DNA of 64,000 nt from Gammaproteobacteria bacterium (GTDB lineage Bacteria > Pseudomonadota > Gammaproteobacteria > GRL18). Within the stretch, counting starts at the first letter, position 1. Every line of letters begins with the position of its first letter. Position numbers and translations under genes: made by a program. The stretch spans positions 60,817 to 124,816 of the forward strand of contig WFNB01000069.1 of NCBI GenBank assembly GCA_015488755.1, read 5' to 3'. A model generated the notes under the pieces. The model was not told the DNA's origin. It searched no databases and saw nothing but the letters and a program-made list of their open reading frames with translations. This document shows, one piece after another, positions 52,742 to 61,326 of this stretch.

Positions 52742-53998
52742 CTATCGATTCATCGAATTAAAAAATTCTGCATTTGTCTTAGTATCACTCATTTTATCTT
52801 GCATGAATTCCATAGCACTAATTTCATCCATTGGATGTAAAATTTTACGTAAAATCCAAACCTTATGTAGGTCTTCTGGGTTCATTAACAAATCTTCTTT
52901 ACGTGTGCCAGAACGATTAACACTAATAGCAGGATAAATCCGTTTTTCTGCTAGCTTACGGCTCAAGTGTAATTCCATATTACCAGTACCCTTAAACTCT
53001 TCATAGATAACCTCATCCATTTTTGAGCCTGTATCAACCAGAGCCGTGGCTAAAATAGTTAACGAACCACCCTCTTCAATATTTCGTGCCGCACCAAAAA
53101 ATCGTTTGGGTCGCTGCAAAGCGTTGGCATCAACACCACCGGTAAGCACCTTACCTGAGGATGGGATAACCGTATTATAAGCACGAGCAAGACGGGTAAT
53201 AGAATCCAATAAAATAACCACATCTTTTTTATGTTCAACCAGACGTTTGGCCTTTTCAATAACCATCTCAGCCACTTGCACATGACGACTGGCAGGCTCA
53301 TCAAAGGTGGATGAAACCACTTCACCTTTCACCGAACGCTCCATTTCTGTTACTTCTTCAGGACGCTCATCAATTAGCAAAACCATTAAAAAACATTCTG
53401 GGTGGTTGGCCGCAATAGACTGTGCAATATTCTGCATCATCATTGTCTTACCCGTTTTAGGTGGTGCAACAATCAAACCTCGCTGTCCCTTCCCAGTGGG
53501 CGACATTAAGTCAATCACTCGTGCAGTAAAGTCTTCTGTACTACCATTGCCTTGTTCCATAGTAAAACGATCATTAGGAAACAACGGGGTAAGATTTTCA
53601 AATAGGACTTTATGACGTGAGTGCTCAGGCTGATCAAAGTTAATTTTATTCACTTTTAATAAAGCAAAATAGCGCTCACCATCTTTGGGTGGCCTAATTT
53701 TACCTGCAATAGTATCACCTGTTCTTAAACCAAAACGTCTTATTTGACTGGGTGACACATAAATATCATCTGGCCCAGCAAGGTAAGAACAATCAGCCGA
53801 TCGCAAAAAACCAAAACCATCCTGTAGGATTTCTAAAACACCATCACCATAGATATCTTCACCACTTTTAGCCAAGGTTTTAAGGATAGAAAAAATCACA
53901 TCTTGTTTTCTAGCTCTTGAGATATTTTCGATTTTCAGATCTTTGGCAATATCAAGTAATTCGGAGGCGGGTTTTTGCTTCAGTTCGGTAAGATTCAT
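52742..53998 (-). CDS. rho: Transcription termination factor Rho
   Basis: The 418-residue protein is close in size to E. coli Rho (419). It begins [18 protein letters not shown]. The RNA-binding cold-shock-like domain has [10 protein letters not shown] and [18 protein letters not shown]. The ATPase core has Walker [12 protein letters not shown], Walker [16 protein letters not shown], and the Q/R loops in [22 protein letters not shown] (split). It forms hexamers that release RNA. The usual neighbour trxA lies upstream. Confidence 0.98.
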   Translation of the reverse strand: MNLTELKQKPASELLDIAKDLKIENISRARKQDVIFSILKTLAKSGEDIYGDGVLEILQDGFGFLRSADCSYLAGPDDIYVSPSQIRRFGLRTGDTIAGKIRPPKDGERYFALLKVNKINFDQPEHSRHKVLFENLTPLFPNDRFTMEQGNGSTEDFTARVIDLMSPTGKGQRGLIVAPPKTGKTMMMQNIAQSIAANHPECFLMVLLIDERPEEVTEMERSVKGEVVSSTFDEPASRHVQVAEMVIEKAKRLVEHKKDVVILLDSITRLARAYNTVIPSSGKVLTGGVDANALQRPKRFFGAARNIEEGGSLTILATALVDTGSKMDEVIYEEFKGTGNMELHLSRKLAEKRIYPAISVNRSGTRKEDLLMNPEDLHKVWILRKILHPMDEISAMEFMQDKMSDTKTNAEFFNSMNR

Positions 53999-54450
53999 TT
54001 TAACCTTTAGTTATTTAGTCGTGATGGTTGATGGGTTTGCATAATTGATATGAGTTAGACAGTTGAGCAACTACTCTTAATTTAAACGTTTGTTACCACT
54101 ATTTAGTTCCTGCATTCTTCTTTAAGCATATTCTTTTTAACTAAGGAAGGTGTTATAAGAAAAAACATCCTCTTGAATAACTAGAAACCTACAAAATCAT
54201 TGGAATTTTACATTATTTTTAAACTATTCAAGACAGGCTAATCAATTTTTTGTGCAGTTTATTACGAATGGCTAGTCGTTCTTTCTAATGTAGGGGCAAA
54301 AAACTGTAGGGGCAAAAAGCATCTCTAATATAATTTTGCGGATTGTAACTTAAAAAACGAACCATGTCCAGAACCTTACCAAAAGAACTGCACACAACTA
54401 TTATCCTTAAGCCAAAGCATTACGCTTGGCTTAAGTATTGATTCTATCTA
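53999..54450. other. 452-base gap between trxA and rho with a short tandem repeat
   Basis: No gene is seen. A 16-base unit TGTAGGGGCAAAAAAC occurs twice in tandem (54289-54304 and 54305-54320, one mismatch). The region nearest rho should hold its promoter and leader, which in E. coli is the site of Rho autoregulation; I could not pick out a convincing promoter. A stem-loop at 54406-54435 lies just after trxA. Confidence 0.45.
54406..54435 (-). terminator. Stem-loop after trxA
   Basis: CTTAAGCCAA (54406-54415) and TTGGCTTAAG (54426-54435) form a perfect 10-base stem with a 10-base loop, 15 bases beyond the trxA stop. There is no T-run on the minus strand, so it may be an RNA end-protecting hairpin or a weak terminator. 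Confidence 0.5.
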
Positions 54451-54777
54451 TTAGATATTAGAATCGATAAAAGCAGTCAGTTGAGACTTTGATACCGCAC
54501 CGACTTTAGTTGCTTCTACTTGCCCATTTTTATACATCATTAGCGTTGGAATACCACGAATACCAAACTTTGGCGGTGTATTAGGATTATCATCAATATT
54601 TAATTTAGCAACCTTCAGACGTCCTTCATATTCATCAGAAATTTCATCTAGAATAGGAGCTATCATTTTACAGGGACCACACCATTCTGCCCAGAAATCC
54701 ACTAATACTGGCAGATCACCCTGAAGCACTTCTTCATCAAAGGTATCATCTGATACATAAACGATTTTATCGCTCAA
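54451..54777 (-). CDS. trxA: Thioredoxin 1
   Basis: From the TTG at 54777 the protein has 108 residues, beginning [13 protein letters not shown], the standard TrxA opening and length. GGAG lies 8 bases before that TTG. A longer frame starts at 54810, but its 11 extra residues do not fit. The active site [10 protein letters not shown] and the cis-Pro in RGIPTLMMY are present. It reduces disulfides in the cytosol. Confidence 0.96.
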   Translation of the reverse strand: MSDKIVYVSDDTFDEEVLQGDLPVLVDFWAEWCGPCKMIAPILDEISDEYEGRLKVAKLNIDDNPNTPPKFGIRGIPTLMMYKNGQVEATKVGAVSKSQLTAFIDSNI

Positions 54778-55012
54778 TTTACATTCTCCACATTTATTCT
54801 TGGCTAACAACCTAATTTCATGCTAAACACATTCTAAAACACTTAATTAAAATGTAATAAAATTCAGTTATCCTCTACACACATGATAAGGATATAGTTC
54901 CATGTAAGAATATTCAAGCTCCTAAAGAAAATAATCCATAAATTTTCTTTATATTAAACGCTTCTTCACAAGAGTTTGTTAAAATGCTCTTTTTTTATTA
55001 CGGAATCTGATC

Positions 55013-57043
55013 TTGCCAGCCTTGAATCCTCGTCAACAACAAGCCGTTGAACATATTGACAGCCCGCTATTAGTACTTGCCGGAGCAGGCAGTGGAAAAA
55101 CTCGTGTAATTACCAATAAAATTGCCTATTTAATTCAGCAATGTGGTCACAAGGCTCATACAATTGCATCGGTTACCTTCACCAACAAAGCCGCTCGAGA
55201 AATGAAAGAACGGGTTGCTCAGATCATCCCTAAATCACAAACTCGTGGTCTAAGAGTATCCACATTTCATACCTTAGGGCTTAATATTATTAAGTCTGAA
55301 TTATCATTACTTGGCTTAAAAAGTGGTTTTTCTATTTTTGATACCCACGATAGCCATGCCCTACTCAAAGACTTAATGCGCCAAAGTACCTTTAATGGTG
55401 ACACACTGGATGAAGAGTTTATTAAGGACTATTTTGAAGGTATTGCCAAGCAAATATCAAATTGGAAAAATGATTGCCTGACACCAGAACAATTACAACA
55501 ACAAGGTTCTAGCGATCCTGCCCAAACCTATAGCATACAGATCTATCAACAGTATAATCACCATTTAAGAACCTATAATGCGGTTGATTTTGATGATCTT
55601 ATTATGTTGCCCGTACTTATTTTTATTAACCATTCTGAGGTGCTGGAAAAATGGCGCAAACGTATTCGTTATCTGTTGGTTGATGAATATCAAGATACCA
55701 ATACGACACAATATCAATTAGTTAAATTATTGGTAGGTGATCGCACATCCCTAACCGTTGTTGGCGATGACGATCAATCCATCTACTGTTGGCGTGGTGC
55801 TAAACCAGAAAATTTAAGCCTTTTAGATAAGGATTTTCCAAAATTAAAAGTCATTAAATTAGAACAAAATTATCGCTCCACAAAAATTATTCTAAAAGCA
55901 GCCAATACCCTTATTGCTAATAACCCCCATGTCTTTGAAAAAGCACTCTGGAGTGAGTTAGGCAATGGTGAAACCATTCGAGTCATGCGTGTCGCAGATG
56001 AACACAAAGAAGCTGAACGAGTGGTGTCAGTATTAGCTGCCCACCATTTTCGCTATAAAAAATCCTATGGTGATTATGCCATACTCTATCGTGGCAACCA
56101 CCAGTCAAGGCTCTTTGAAAAACAACTTCGAGAACAACAGATTCCCTATTTCATCAGCGGTGGCACCTCTTTTTTCTCTTATATCGAAGTACGGGATATA
56201 CTTTCTTACCTACGCTTATTGGTCAATCCCGCTGATAATAATGCCTTTTTACGCATCATTAACACACCCCGACGAAAAATTGGCAGTGCCAGTATCGAGA
56301 AACTCAGTCAGTATTGTAGTCAATCAAATACTGGCTTATTAGCCGCTTGCGATCACCTTGCCCTAAGTGAGTATCTACCTGAAAAAACAGTGCAACAATT
56401 GCGTGAATTTTCCTCTTGGCTACAACGATTACAAAAAAGTGCCTATGAAAATGATCCCATTAAGGCTGTTGAACAACTCATTGTTGATATTGATTATGAC
56501 ACTTGGCTTTATGAAACCAGCAATAGTGAAAGACAAGCCGAACGACGTATTGAAAATGTCAATGAGTTGGTGTTATGGCTAAAACACCTACATGAAAATG
56601 AGCCTGAGAGCACCTTAGAAGATTTGGTCTCAAAAATGATCTTATTGGATATTATGGATCGCAATGAGGAAGATTCTGACCATAACCAAGTTGCTCTTAT
56701 GACCTTACACGCATCCAAAGGTTTAGAGTTCCCTTATGTGTACATCGTTGGCATGGAAGAAGAATTACTGCCCCATCGTACCAGCATAGAGGAAGACAAT
56801 ATCGAAGAAGAGCGTCGCCTCTGCTATGTTGGGATCACCCGTGCGCAAAAGGAACTAACCTTTAGCCTAACCAGTAAACGCCGGCAATATGGAGAAATTA
56901 TTGATTGTGAAGCCAGTCGATTTTTAGATGAATTACCACAGGAAGACTTAGAATGGACACAGGGAAAACAGCAACTAGAAGGTCAAGCACGCAAAGAATT
57001 TGGTCGTGCCAGTATTGCAGGGATACGAGATATATTAGGCTGA
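55013..57043 (+). CDS. rep: ATP-dependent DNA helicase Rep
   Basis: The 676-residue UvrD/Rep-family superfamily 1A helicase starts at TTG (PALNPRQQQAVEHIDSPLLV). Walker A is LAGAGSGKTRVI; other motifs are FTNKAAREMKER, LLVDEYQDTN, VVGDDDQSIYCWRGA, LEQNYRS and MTLHASKGLEFPYVYIVG. Length and the ending (ASIAGIRDIL) match Rep (673 in E. coli) rather than UvrD (720). Rep clears proteins ahead of the replication fork with DnaB. It is followed by a bidirectional terminator. Confidence 0.96.
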   Translation: MPALNPRQQQAVEHIDSPLLVLAGAGSGKTRVITNKIAYLIQQCGHKAHTIASVTFTNKAAREMKERVAQIIPKSQTRGLRVSTFHTLGLNIIKSELSLLGLKSGFSIFDTHDSHALLKDLMRQSTFNGDTLDEEFIKDYFEGIAKQISNWKNDCLTPEQLQQQGSSDPAQTYSIQIYQQYNHHLRTYNAVDFDDLIMLPVLIFINHSEVLEKWRKRIRYLLVDEYQDTNTTQYQLVKLLVGDRTSLTVVGDDDQSIYCWRGAKPENLSLLDKDFPKLKVIKLEQNYRSTKIILKAANTLIANNPHVFEKALWSELGNGETIRVMRVADEHKEAERVVSVLAAHHFRYKKSYGDYAILYRGNHQSRLFEKQLREQQIPYFISGGTSFFSYIEVRDILSYLRLLVNPADNNAFLRIINTPRRKIGSASIEKLSQYCSQSNTGLLAACDHLALSEYLPEKTVQQLREFSSWLQRLQKSAYENDPIKAVEQLIVDIDYDTWLYETSNSERQAERRIENVNELVLWLKHLHENEPESTLEDLVSKMILLDIMDRNEEDSDHNQVALMTLHASKGLEFPYVYIVGMEEELLPHRTSIEEDNIEEERRLCYVGITRAQKELTFSLTSKRRQYGEIIDCEASRFLDELPQEDLEWTQGKQQLEGQARKEFGRASIAGIRDILG

Positions 57044-57083
57044 TTAGTGGCAATTAAACCCACATTGATTACTCATCAATCAT

Positions 57084-57123
57084 AAAAAAGCCGTTCTACA
57101 TCAGTCAGTGATAGAACGGCTTT
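57084..57123. terminator. Bidirectional terminator between rep and the porin-like gene
   Basis: AAAGCCGTTCTA (57087-57098) and TAGAACGGCTTT (57112-57123) form a perfect 12-base stem with an A-run on the left and T on the right. It serves the convergent rep and TorF-like transcripts. Confidence 0.88.
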
Positions 57124-57146
57124 GACACTAAAAAAATCAGCTTACT

Positions 57147-58553
57147 TTAAAAACCTTTAGAAACACTCAGGATAAAACGATCATCACAATTTCCTTTGGA
57201 AGAACTATAACCATAGGCATCGCATTCATTATTACTTAAGTCATTACCAACATAACTTAAGTCAATGGTAACACCGGCAATATCTTTGCTCACACCCAGT
57301 TTATAGTCCACATAATCATAATCTTTACCACCTGAAACTTCATAGGCATCACCAAATGACTTACCAATACTGGCGCTTAATGCTAAGCCCATAGGCAATT
57401 CATCATAATCAAACCCCATGTGGATATATTTTGATGAATCATGACTACCAAACCAACTGGGACTATAAGCAAAACCAGCTGAAAAATAACTATAAGAACC
57501 GTTGAAATACCATTCAATGGGATCATCATGCATTGAAGTATCATTATAGTTGTACTTAATTAAACCCACATCATAGCTAAAATCACCAATATCATTGGCA
57601 AAGCCTGCATAAGTATCAAACTCTAAGTTAGTATCACCAAAACTCACATTTGATGCCCAAACACCGACATAAACACCACTATCATGGCTCCAGTCTAAAC
57701 CACCTTGAAGTGCACCATCATTATCGGTTTGAGAAATACCACGGAAGTAGTAGTCCGTAACCAAAGCAACATTAGCTGAAATTGGCAAATCACCACCTTC
57801 TGATGGCTTACTCACATCACCAATGGATTTCGATACGGTTAAAATAAAACGATCATCACAATTACCCTTGCTAGCCGCATAACCATAAGCATTACATTCT
57901 TTATTGCTTAAATCATTACCAACATAACTTAGATCCCAACTTAGACCATAAAAATCTTTACTCACACCAATTTTATAATCAACATAGTCATAATCTTTAG
58001 CGCCGGATACTTCATAAGCATCCCCAAAGGACTTACCAATACTAGCACTTAGGGCTAAGCCCATAGGCAACTCATCATAATCAAACCCAATATGAATGTA
58101 TTTTGAAGAGTCATGACTACCAAACCAACTGGGACTATAAGCAAAACCTGCTGAAAAATAGCTATAACTACCATTAGCATACCATTCAATAGGATCATCA
58201 TGCATAGAAGTATCATTGTAATTGTATTTAATAATACCAACATCATAACCAAAATCACCAATTTCATTAGCAAAACCGGCATAAGTATCAAATTCTAAAT
58301 GGGTATCACCAAAGGCCACATTAGAAGCCCAGACACCCGCATAAGCCCCACTATCATGACTCCAATCAAAACCACCCTGAATGGCACCGTCATTATCCGT
58401 TTGTGAAATGCCACGGAAATAATAATCGGTCGTTAAAGCAACATTTGCCGAAACCGTACCAAAGCCTTCAGCATTAGCAACATTTAGCGCAAGCGGTGTA
58501 GTAATAACAGAGGCGACTGCCAATGAAAGTAATGATTTTCTAATTGTACTCAT
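57147..58553 (-). CDS. TorF/Gcw_chp-family outer-membrane protein with two tandem domain copies
   Basis: The 468-residue protein has a signal peptide (ending NVANA-EG). Copy 1 spans about residues 35-243 and copy 2 about 259-467, each starting SANVAL and DYYFRGISQTDNDGA and ending NCDDRFIL-V-S-K. By my count about 88 percent of positions are identical, and a 15-residue linker (DVSKPSEGGDLPI region) joins them. Each copy is the whole Gcw_chp/TorF putative porin domain, which is usually a protein of its own of about 220-250 residues. The protein ends in Phe, as outer-membrane barrels do. Each copy has a Cys pair near its end (NKEC/NNEC and GNCDD). Function as porin or coat is unproven for the family. 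Confidence 0.9.
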   Translation of the reverse strand: MSTIRKSLLSLAVASVITTPLALNVANAEGFGTVSANVALTTDYYFRGISQTDNDGAIQGGFDWSHDSGAYAGVWASNVAFGDTHLEFDTYAGFANEIGDFGYDVGIIKYNYNDTSMHDDPIEWYANGSYSYFSAGFAYSPSWFGSHDSSKYIHIGFDYDELPMGLALSASIGKSFGDAYEVSGAKDYDYVDYKIGVSKDFYGLSWDLSYVGNDLSNKECNAYGYAASKGNCDDRFILTVSKSIGDVSKPSEGGDLPISANVALVTDYYFRGISQTDNDGALQGGLDWSHDSGVYVGVWASNVSFGDTNLEFDTYAGFANDIGDFSYDVGLIKYNYNDTSMHDDPIEWYFNGSYSYFSAGFAYSPSWFGSHDSSKYIHMGFDYDELPMGLALSASIGKSFGDAYEVSGGKDYDYVDYKLGVSKDIAGVTIDLSYVGNDLSNNECDAYGYSSSKGNCDDRFILSVSKGF

Positions 58554-58832
58554 AATAGAATCCTAATAAAATACGTTGTAAAAAAACAACAAGAATGCTC
58601 GATTTATTATTAGGGTGAGCAACAGATATGCCAAAAACAAAGAGTATTTAAAAAACAAACACTTACCAAAATACCCTATTGATAATTACTATTATCAAAA
58701 AAACAACGCACCAAAATAGGAACATTGACCGTGCGCAAGCACCATTTTAAAGCACCAGCAAGCAATATAAACTCTTCACTTCTATTTAGACTCATCATAA
58801 GAAATAGTGTATAGTTCTGCTCTTCAACTATT

Positions 58833-58909
58833 GCGCCTGTAGCTCAGCTGGATAGAGTAGTGCCCTCCGAAGGCATTGGTCGGACGTTCGAATCGTCTCA
58901 GGCGCACCA
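58833..58909 (+). tRNA. tRNA-Arg (anticodon CCG)
   Basis: The 77-base gene folds into a full cloverleaf. Acceptor arms are GCGCCTG and CAGGCGC (58833-58839 and near 58899-58905), the D arm is GCTCAGCTGGATAGAGT, and the anticodon loop is CTCCGAA with CCG at 34-36. The T arm carries the loop TTCGAAT, and CCA is encoded. It closely resembles E. coli tRNA-Arg(CCG). The accessory stretch begins immediately after it, so it may be an integration site. Confidence 0.96.
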
Positions 58910-59207
58910 TTTTCTTATATTTCAATACCTTAAAATTGAAATAACCCATCTGTTTTATGCTTGACAGCAACCCCGAAAAAATAACGGTCAAATTTTCACC
59001 CATAGCAGGGTAAAGGTCATGACCATTATCCTGCAACAACAAAAAATAGTAATTTTAGCCTGTGCCTAAACTGTACCCGCATCGTGCCCAGACATTTTAT
59101 AGCAATAAAATGTGCAGACATAACTGACCTTTACGCTCAATTCATCATCCACATCATCAATTATTTTTTCAAATTGTTTTTATACTTATTTTATCAATAT
59201 TAAAAAC
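58910..59207. other. Gene-free stretch after the tRNA, with nested inverted repeats
   Basis: No gene is seen from the tRNA to the next promoter. GTAAAGGTCA (59010-59019) is answered by TGACCTTTAC (59125-59134). Between them ACATTTTAT-AGCA-ATAAAATGT (about 59091-59112) forms a perfect hairpin. No copy of the tRNA 3' end, which would mark an att site, was found in the window. Confidence 0.5.
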
Positions 59208-59258
59208 TTGACTTAGTGTTTCTTTTACACTAAATTAGAAAGTGTACCACTTACACTT
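59208..59258 (+). promoter_or_regulatory. Promoter with two palindromic operators for the SPFH-NADAR operon
   Basis: TTGACT (59208-59213) and TAAATT (59231-59236) are spaced by 17 bases. A perfect palindrome TTAGTGT-N7-ACACTAA (59213-59219 and 59227-59233) fills the spacer. A second one, AAGTGTA-N5-TACACTT (59240-59246 and 59252-59258), covers the start site. The shared half-site AGTGT indicates one regulator, most simply a repressor. TAGTGT-type palindromes recall operators of the Nudix-related regulator NrtR of NAD metabolism, but I am recalling this motif only loosely. Confidence 0.65.
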
Positions 59259-59285
59259 AGTTAATTCTAAAAGAGAATCATAGCT

Positions 59286-59399
59286 ATGTTTCAATATAAA
59301 TATCCACATCCTGCGGAAACGGTGGATATTATCAAATAGGCTTTAGCAAACTCAAATGAAGTTAAGGTCAACCCTATCCTTATTGGAGGTGTAATATGA
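59286..59399 (+). pseudogene. Short Nudix-like remnant or leader frame ahead of the SPFH gene
   Basis: An ATG at 59286 opens MFQYKYPHPAETVDIIK and stops at TAG (59337). Reading on in the same frame gives ALANSNEVKVNPILIGGVI and a TGA that overlaps the SPFH start codon as ATGA. The opening resembles the first residues of Nudix hydrolases of the ADP-ribose pyrophosphatase/NrtR group (pattern YPHPAVTVD). It may be the scar of an internally deleted Nudix gene that was once coupled to the SPFH gene, or a leader peptide. The resemblance is from memory and the fragment is very short. Confidence 0.35.
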
Positions 59400-60325
59400 A
59401 CGTTAATTATTTATTCAGTTACTACAAAGGCGAACCGAATAATTATGTGATCCGTTATAAAAATGGTCAGATAAAAAGCAATGGCAAGGGTTTAGGTTTT
59501 TGGTACATGCCCTTCAATACATCCATTGCCATGATTAATGTAGTTTCTCAGGATGCCCCGTTTATTTTCAATGAATCTACGGTTAATTTTCAGGAAGTGG
59601 CGATTCAGGGGCAAATAACCTATCGCTTAGAAGAGCCACTGGAAGCGGCACAATATCTTGATTTTAGTATTGAGCCCAAAAACGGACAATATAAAAGCAA
59701 CGATCCCAATAAACTCAGCCAACGGGTGATCAATGCCGTTCAGTCACACACCCGTAAAGGACTCAATGCAATCTCACTGGAAACAGCCTTAACTTCTGTT
59801 AAAGAGATCGCCAGTCAGGTGTTAGTCGATGTGCAAAATGAACCCAGTTTGAAAAAACTGGGGGTTGTCGTGGAAAGTTTATATTTCACCAGCATTACCC
59901 CCACACCTGAAATGCAAAAGGCTCTGGAAACTGAATACCGTGAAAGCTTGCAACAAAATGCCGATAAAGCCATTTATGAGCGCCGTGCGGCTTCTGTTGA
60001 AGAAGAACGTAAGATCCGACAGCGTGAAATGGAAACCGATATTGAGCTGGAAAATCGCCGTAAAGACTTAGTGGAAATGCAGGCAGAAAACAGCCTAAAA
60101 CTGGCTGAAGCGGAGGCAAAAGCCGATGAAATGAAGCTGAATCCTTATGGTAATTTAGCCCCACAAGCGCTAATCGGTCTGGCATTAAAAGAATTTGCTG
60201 GTAATGCCGGAAAAATTGGCAGTTTGAATATTACTCCCGACATGCTGGGTCAGGTAATTGGATGGGTCGGAGGTCAGAACATTGGAGGTCAAAACAATGG
60301 AACGTCTAAAAACAAAGCGGGCTGA
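59396..60325 (+). CDS. SPFH/band 7-domain protein of an NAD-related operon
   Basis: The 309-residue protein has an SPFH domain (about 15-185: VIRYKNGQIKSNGKGLGFWY, FQEVAIQGQITYRLEEP, LKKLGVVVESLYFTSITPTP). A charged coiled coil follows (about 185-245, EEERKIRQREMETDIELENRRK split), then a tail with Gly/Asn repeats. No membrane helix is evident at the N terminus, unlike stomatin or HflK, so it is probably cytosolic or peripherally bound and forms rings or cages. GGAGG lies 7 bases before the ATG. The gene overlaps the next one by 29 bases. In other bacteria SPFH genes occur beside NAD/ADP-ribose genes; its exact job is unknown. Confidence 0.88.
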   Translation: MNVNYLFSYYKGEPNNYVIRYKNGQIKSNGKGLGFWYMPFNTSIAMINVVSQDAPFIFNESTVNFQEVAIQGQITYRLEEPLEAAQYLDFSIEPKNGQYKSNDPNKLSQRVINAVQSHTRKGLNAISLETALTSVKEIASQVLVDVQNEPSLKKLGVVVESLYFTSITPTPEMQKALETEYRESLQQNADKAIYERRAASVEEERKIRQREMETDIELENRRKDLVEMQAENSLKLAEAEAKADEMKLNPYGNLAPQALIGLALKEFAGNAGKIGSLNITPDMLGQVIGWVGGQNIGGQNNGTSKNKAG

Positions 60326-61301
60326 TACTGAAAAGATATCAGCCAGAAGCAAAGTGATCCGACAACAGACTTATGAAAAAGTCATTATTGTGACCCGTAA
60401 AACAGAGCTTGAGGAACTCATCACACGCTTTAATAGTGTGGCTCAGGCTAAGTTTTACCTGGAACATGCCGGACAGGACTTTGCACCCATTGAAGAGAAG
60501 CATCAGGCATATCATAAAGTGCTTGAGGCAGTCTCAAAACAAATACCGGGTGGATTAAAAAAGCAGATCATTGATCGCAGTTTTTTATCACAATTCAGTT
60601 TTGGTGAAGCGGATCTAGTGATCACCATTGGTCCGGATGGACTGGTGGTGAATACCGCCAAATATCTGCATAAGCAACCCATACTGGCAGTGAATCCGGC
60701 ACCTAAACACATTGACGGTGTTTTATTACCGTTTAATATGGCTGATTTTGCCTCTGCGTTGGAAGCCAGTTTATTAAACACTCTGCCCATCAAACCCGTA
60801 ACGATGGCTGAGGCACGCTTAAATGATGGTCAGAGTTTGTTAGGTTTTAATGATCTGTTTATTGGCTCACAGTCCCATGTTTCAGCCCGCTATGAATTGT
60901 CTCTAGGACAACAAACAGAGTTACAATCTTCCAGTGGAATCATTGTTTCAACGGGTGCTGGTTCGACGGGTTGGATGCGATCCGTTTTTGCTGGAGCCTC
61001 GGCAGTCATAACCGCATTGGGTGGACAAGTGATCCCACCCCAGAACAATGGTCAACTGGATTGGAATACCGATCATTTAATGTATGCTGTGCGTGAGCCC
61101 TTCCCCAGCAAAATAACGGGGACTGATTTGGTTTTTGGTGATATTACATCTCAACAGCCAATGACCATCACTTCCCATATGTCAGAAAATGGGGTTATTT
61201 TCAGTGATGGCATTGAATCCGATTATTTAAAATTTAATGCCGGCAGTACCGTTACTATTGGTGTAGCAGAACGACAGGCCCATATGCTGGTCAAGCATTA
61301 A
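60297..61301 (+). CDS. NAD-kinase-like protein
   Basis: The protein has 334 residues from the ATG at 60297, which has a perfect GGAGGT ribosome binding site; the frame extends to 60258 within the SPFH gene. The fold signs of ATP-NAD kinases are present: DLVITIGPDGLVVNTAKYL (G112-P-D-G115, in place of the usual GGDG), QPILAVNPAP, SSGIIVSTGAGSTGW (about 212-226, the NAD-site T-G-S-T motif) and FSDGIESDY near 302. The Asp of the motif is kept, but the second Gly is Pro. The first 90 residues are charged and not of the usual kinase. It may phosphorylate NAD or a related dinucleotide, or only bind it. Confidence 0.82.
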   Translation: MERLKTKRADTEKISARSKVIRQQTYEKVIIVTRKTELEELITRFNSVAQAKFYLEHAGQDFAPIEEKHQAYHKVLEAVSKQIPGGLKKQIIDRSFLSQFSFGEADLVITIGPDGLVVNTAKYLHKQPILAVNPAPKHIDGVLLPFNMADFASALEASLLNTLPIKPVTMAEARLNDGQSLLGFNDLFIGSQSHVSARYELSLGQQTELQSSSGIIVSTGAGSTGWMRSVFAGASAVITALGGQVIPPQNNGQLDWNTDHLMYAVREPFPSKITGTDLVFGDITSQQPMTITSHMSENGVIFSDGIESDYLKFNAGSTVTIGVAERQAHMLVKH

Positions 61302-61326
61302 CAAATATAAAAAAAGGGAGTTCAAT

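Noticed and set aside
56067..56582. Plus-strand frames of 91 and 71 codons inside rep
   Set aside because: They are out-of-frame shadows of the helicase gene, whose motifs run through the region without a break.
58824..59042. 72-codon minus-strand frame across the tRNA
   Set aside because: It is antisense to the tRNA-Arg and has no ribosome binding site.
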